Positions 62,286 through 64,000 of a stretch of 64,000 nucleotides of DNA are shown here, in pieces. Source of the stretch: Acephala macrosclerotiorum (taxonomy: Eukaryota; Ascomycota; Leotiomycetes; Helotiales; Mollisiaceae); contig MU119279.1 of the NCBI GenBank assembly GCA_014904845.1, positions 124,001 to 188,000 on the forward strand, written 5' to 3'. The notes under the pieces are model-generated. The model did no database searches. It saw nothing but the letters and a program-made list of their open reading frames with translations, and was not told the DNA's origin. Made by a program: the position numbers and the translations under genes. The first letter of the stretch is position 1. The number at the start of each line of letters is the position of its first letter.

Positions 62286-64000
62286 TTATATAATTGGTGC
62301 ATAAAAATTAAATTTGCCACTTGGGTCGAAATCCTCTTTTAAAGTATATAAGCGGTTCTGGCGCCATGCTTCGCTCCCGTACCACGCCCGCGGCGTTTCA
62401 TCCCCGTAGGCATAGTTAACATACGTGTTTAGACTAGTTTCTCCACTACCCTCGTAGAGGATCTGGCGAATCTGATTGCCAAGCTTGAAGGCGCTCTTGT
62501 CGATTGCCGGTCCGTTAGGCGCGTACGTGAGGAGCGGGGCGACGAGAAGATTGTCTGCCCGATAGGCAAAAGCTGTTGCGTCTTCACTGATCGCTTTTAC
62601 GCCCTGCTGAGAGTAACCCTCGAACATGAAGAGCGCATTACTAAAGGGACTGGATGCATTTGTGGTAGCTTGCTTGAAGAGATCATACACCAGTCCCTGG
62701 GCTGTGGTGTTGTAAGACTTGAGATAGATGGGGAAGCGTGGATTAGCGTTTCCGGTCTTGTTGCAAGGTATATCATCAAGAGAGATGCCGGTCCATGTAG
62801 CCAAGTCGCGATAGGTTCCCGACAAAGCTTGGGTGGTGATGGGTCCAAGGTTGAGAAACGGCTTCGTGTAAACCGCATCGACGGCGTTCACTCCTTCTTG
62901 GATGAGATACATTGCGATGACGGGCTGTGAAAACGGTTGTCAGAATATGGCGAATTAGCCGCGTGCTCATGGACTCTGCACTTACCTTGTCCGGATCTGT
63001 GGTGGGATCAAAGTACCAATACGACCAGTTGATGAGATCTACGGGCATGCTTTTGCCGTTTGTAAGCCACTGCTCATTGGCGACTTTGTAGACAGCCTCC
63101 ACCTGATCGCCACTGAAGATGAGCGTCTCTATGGCATAGTTGGGGTTCTTAATGTCATAGATTTTTGACGTCATGGAAGTGACGATGCCAAAGTTGTGAC
63201 CGGCGCCCCTCATGGCCCAGAAGAGTTCGGAGTGCTCGTCGACTGTGATCAAACTGCCGTTGGCCAGGACGACGTTCATCGAGACGAATTGGTCCGAGAC
63301 GAGTCCGTAGTGACCCTGAAGCCATCCGTGACCACCTCCGAGACCAGGACCCAGATAACTTACACATTCACATGTTCCCGTCACTGTCTCTCGAGATTAG
63401 TCATCGAGGGGCCTGTACTGTATCAAAGTACAACAACCATGGTGCAAGGAATTCATCACATGCTCACCTGTCTGTTTTCCTGCCGCCCAAAGCGTGTCTG
63501 TGAGGTTCTTAGACATGACTCCACCGCCAATGACGGCCGTCTTTCCATCCGTGGCGATGGCGATGCGGTTCAGCTGGCTCATATGGATTTCGATGCCATG
63601 GGTCATTTTCCCCAGCGTAGAAATACTCCCGTGGACTCCACTTGTCGTCAGAAAAGGCAGCGAGTGCTGGTTTGCGAAGTTGACCTAAGCCGTGGGAACG
63701 TCAGCAAGCTGTTATCGGAGACTGGGTGTTGGAGAGATTGGAGAGGATGCTCACCGTCTCGACAATGTCATGCTCGGTGCTGGGAACAACCACGACGTTT
63801 GCCACGGGGGTGCTCAGGTTGGACCAGCGAGCCACAGCGGCATCGAAGGCGTCGGAGCCTGACAGGTAGATCTGGGCAGTTCCCGAGAGCTTCTGCGCCA
63901 GCTGGGTGTAGTTCACACCACCGAATCCTGTTGGGTCATCCCAAACCCCACGGGCCTCGCGACCGAGGGCGGAGGCAGAGACGTCGCGACAGGCCACTGC
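62286..64000 (-). CDS. BBE-type FAD-linked oxidoreductase, 3' part only
   Basis: Visible exons 64000-63755, 63684-63468, 63383-62986 and 62924-62286 give 499 codons plus stop; the start lies beyond the right edge. All three introns are GT-AG and frame is kept at every joint. The N-terminal part (PSTEHDIVETVNFANQHSLP) opens the PCMH FAD-binding domain; TSGVHG and the GKQTVTGTCECVSYLGPGLGGGHGW region (listed by position 63480-63320) hold the His and Cys positions used for covalent flavin in this family, followed by LQGHYGLVSDQ. The C-terminal BBE segment NYAYGDETPRAWYG and PSGKFNFYAP ends the protein. These secreted enzymes oxidise sugars, alcohols or secondary metabolites using O2; the substrate is not evident. 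The signal peptide is not in the window. Confidence 0.87.

Overview
The window is nuclear DNA of a filamentous ascomycete (Pezizomycotina). The reasons are short GT-AG introns of 45-180 nt with CTAAC-like branch sites, typically fungal families (GT31 and GT2 glycosyltransferases, DUF3176, monocarboxylate-type MFS, Git3/GPCR, class II DAHP synthase, BBE oxidoreductase) and very AT-rich blocks that look like repeat-induced point mutation (RIP). A leotiomycete such as a member of the Helotiales would fit, but that is inference.

Layout. 1-5.2 kb: a partial GT2 synthase and two tail-to-tail GT31-like Golgi glycosyltransferase paralogs. 6.2-9.9 kb: two tandem paralogs of unknown function, one with an in-frame TGA and one with a frameshift. 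10.5-13.4 kb: a basic HTH-like protein and a short-chain dehydrogenase. 14.88 kb: tRNA-Arg(ACG). 16.6-18.6 kb: six diverged tandem units of about 350 bp, each with a hairpin followed by an ATTTAAAT-type box; this is not protein coding and is the most unusual structure seen. 19.3-21.6 kb: a HYPK-like protein and a class II DAHP synthase sharing a 287-bp divergent promoter. 21.6-30.8 kb: no gene I can defend, only short or shifted coding-like pieces. 30.9-37.8 kb: DUF3176 membrane protein, MFS transporter and AAA ATPase. 40.5-41.9 kb: a broken member of a fungal single-TM family.

41.96-56.03 kb is a 14-kb island, almost pure A+T, bounded by 43-bp inverted repeats (38/43 identical). It contains a RIP-mutated Ty3/gypsy element on the minus strand, recognised from two LTR-like direct repeats about 7.8 kb apart and a still readable reverse transcriptase core. 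A perfect 39-copy TATTT array lies in its most AT-rich part. The genes immediately on both sides of the island are frameshifted.

56.3-64 kb: a decayed gene with a trypsin-like domain, a seven-TM receptor, repeat-bearing AT patches and a BBE-type FAD oxidoreductase running off the right edge. No biosynthetic cluster, CRISPR, telomere or rRNA was seen. Gene models below come from reading splice sites and frame continuity by eye; homology statements rest on recognition of motifs, not on database searches.
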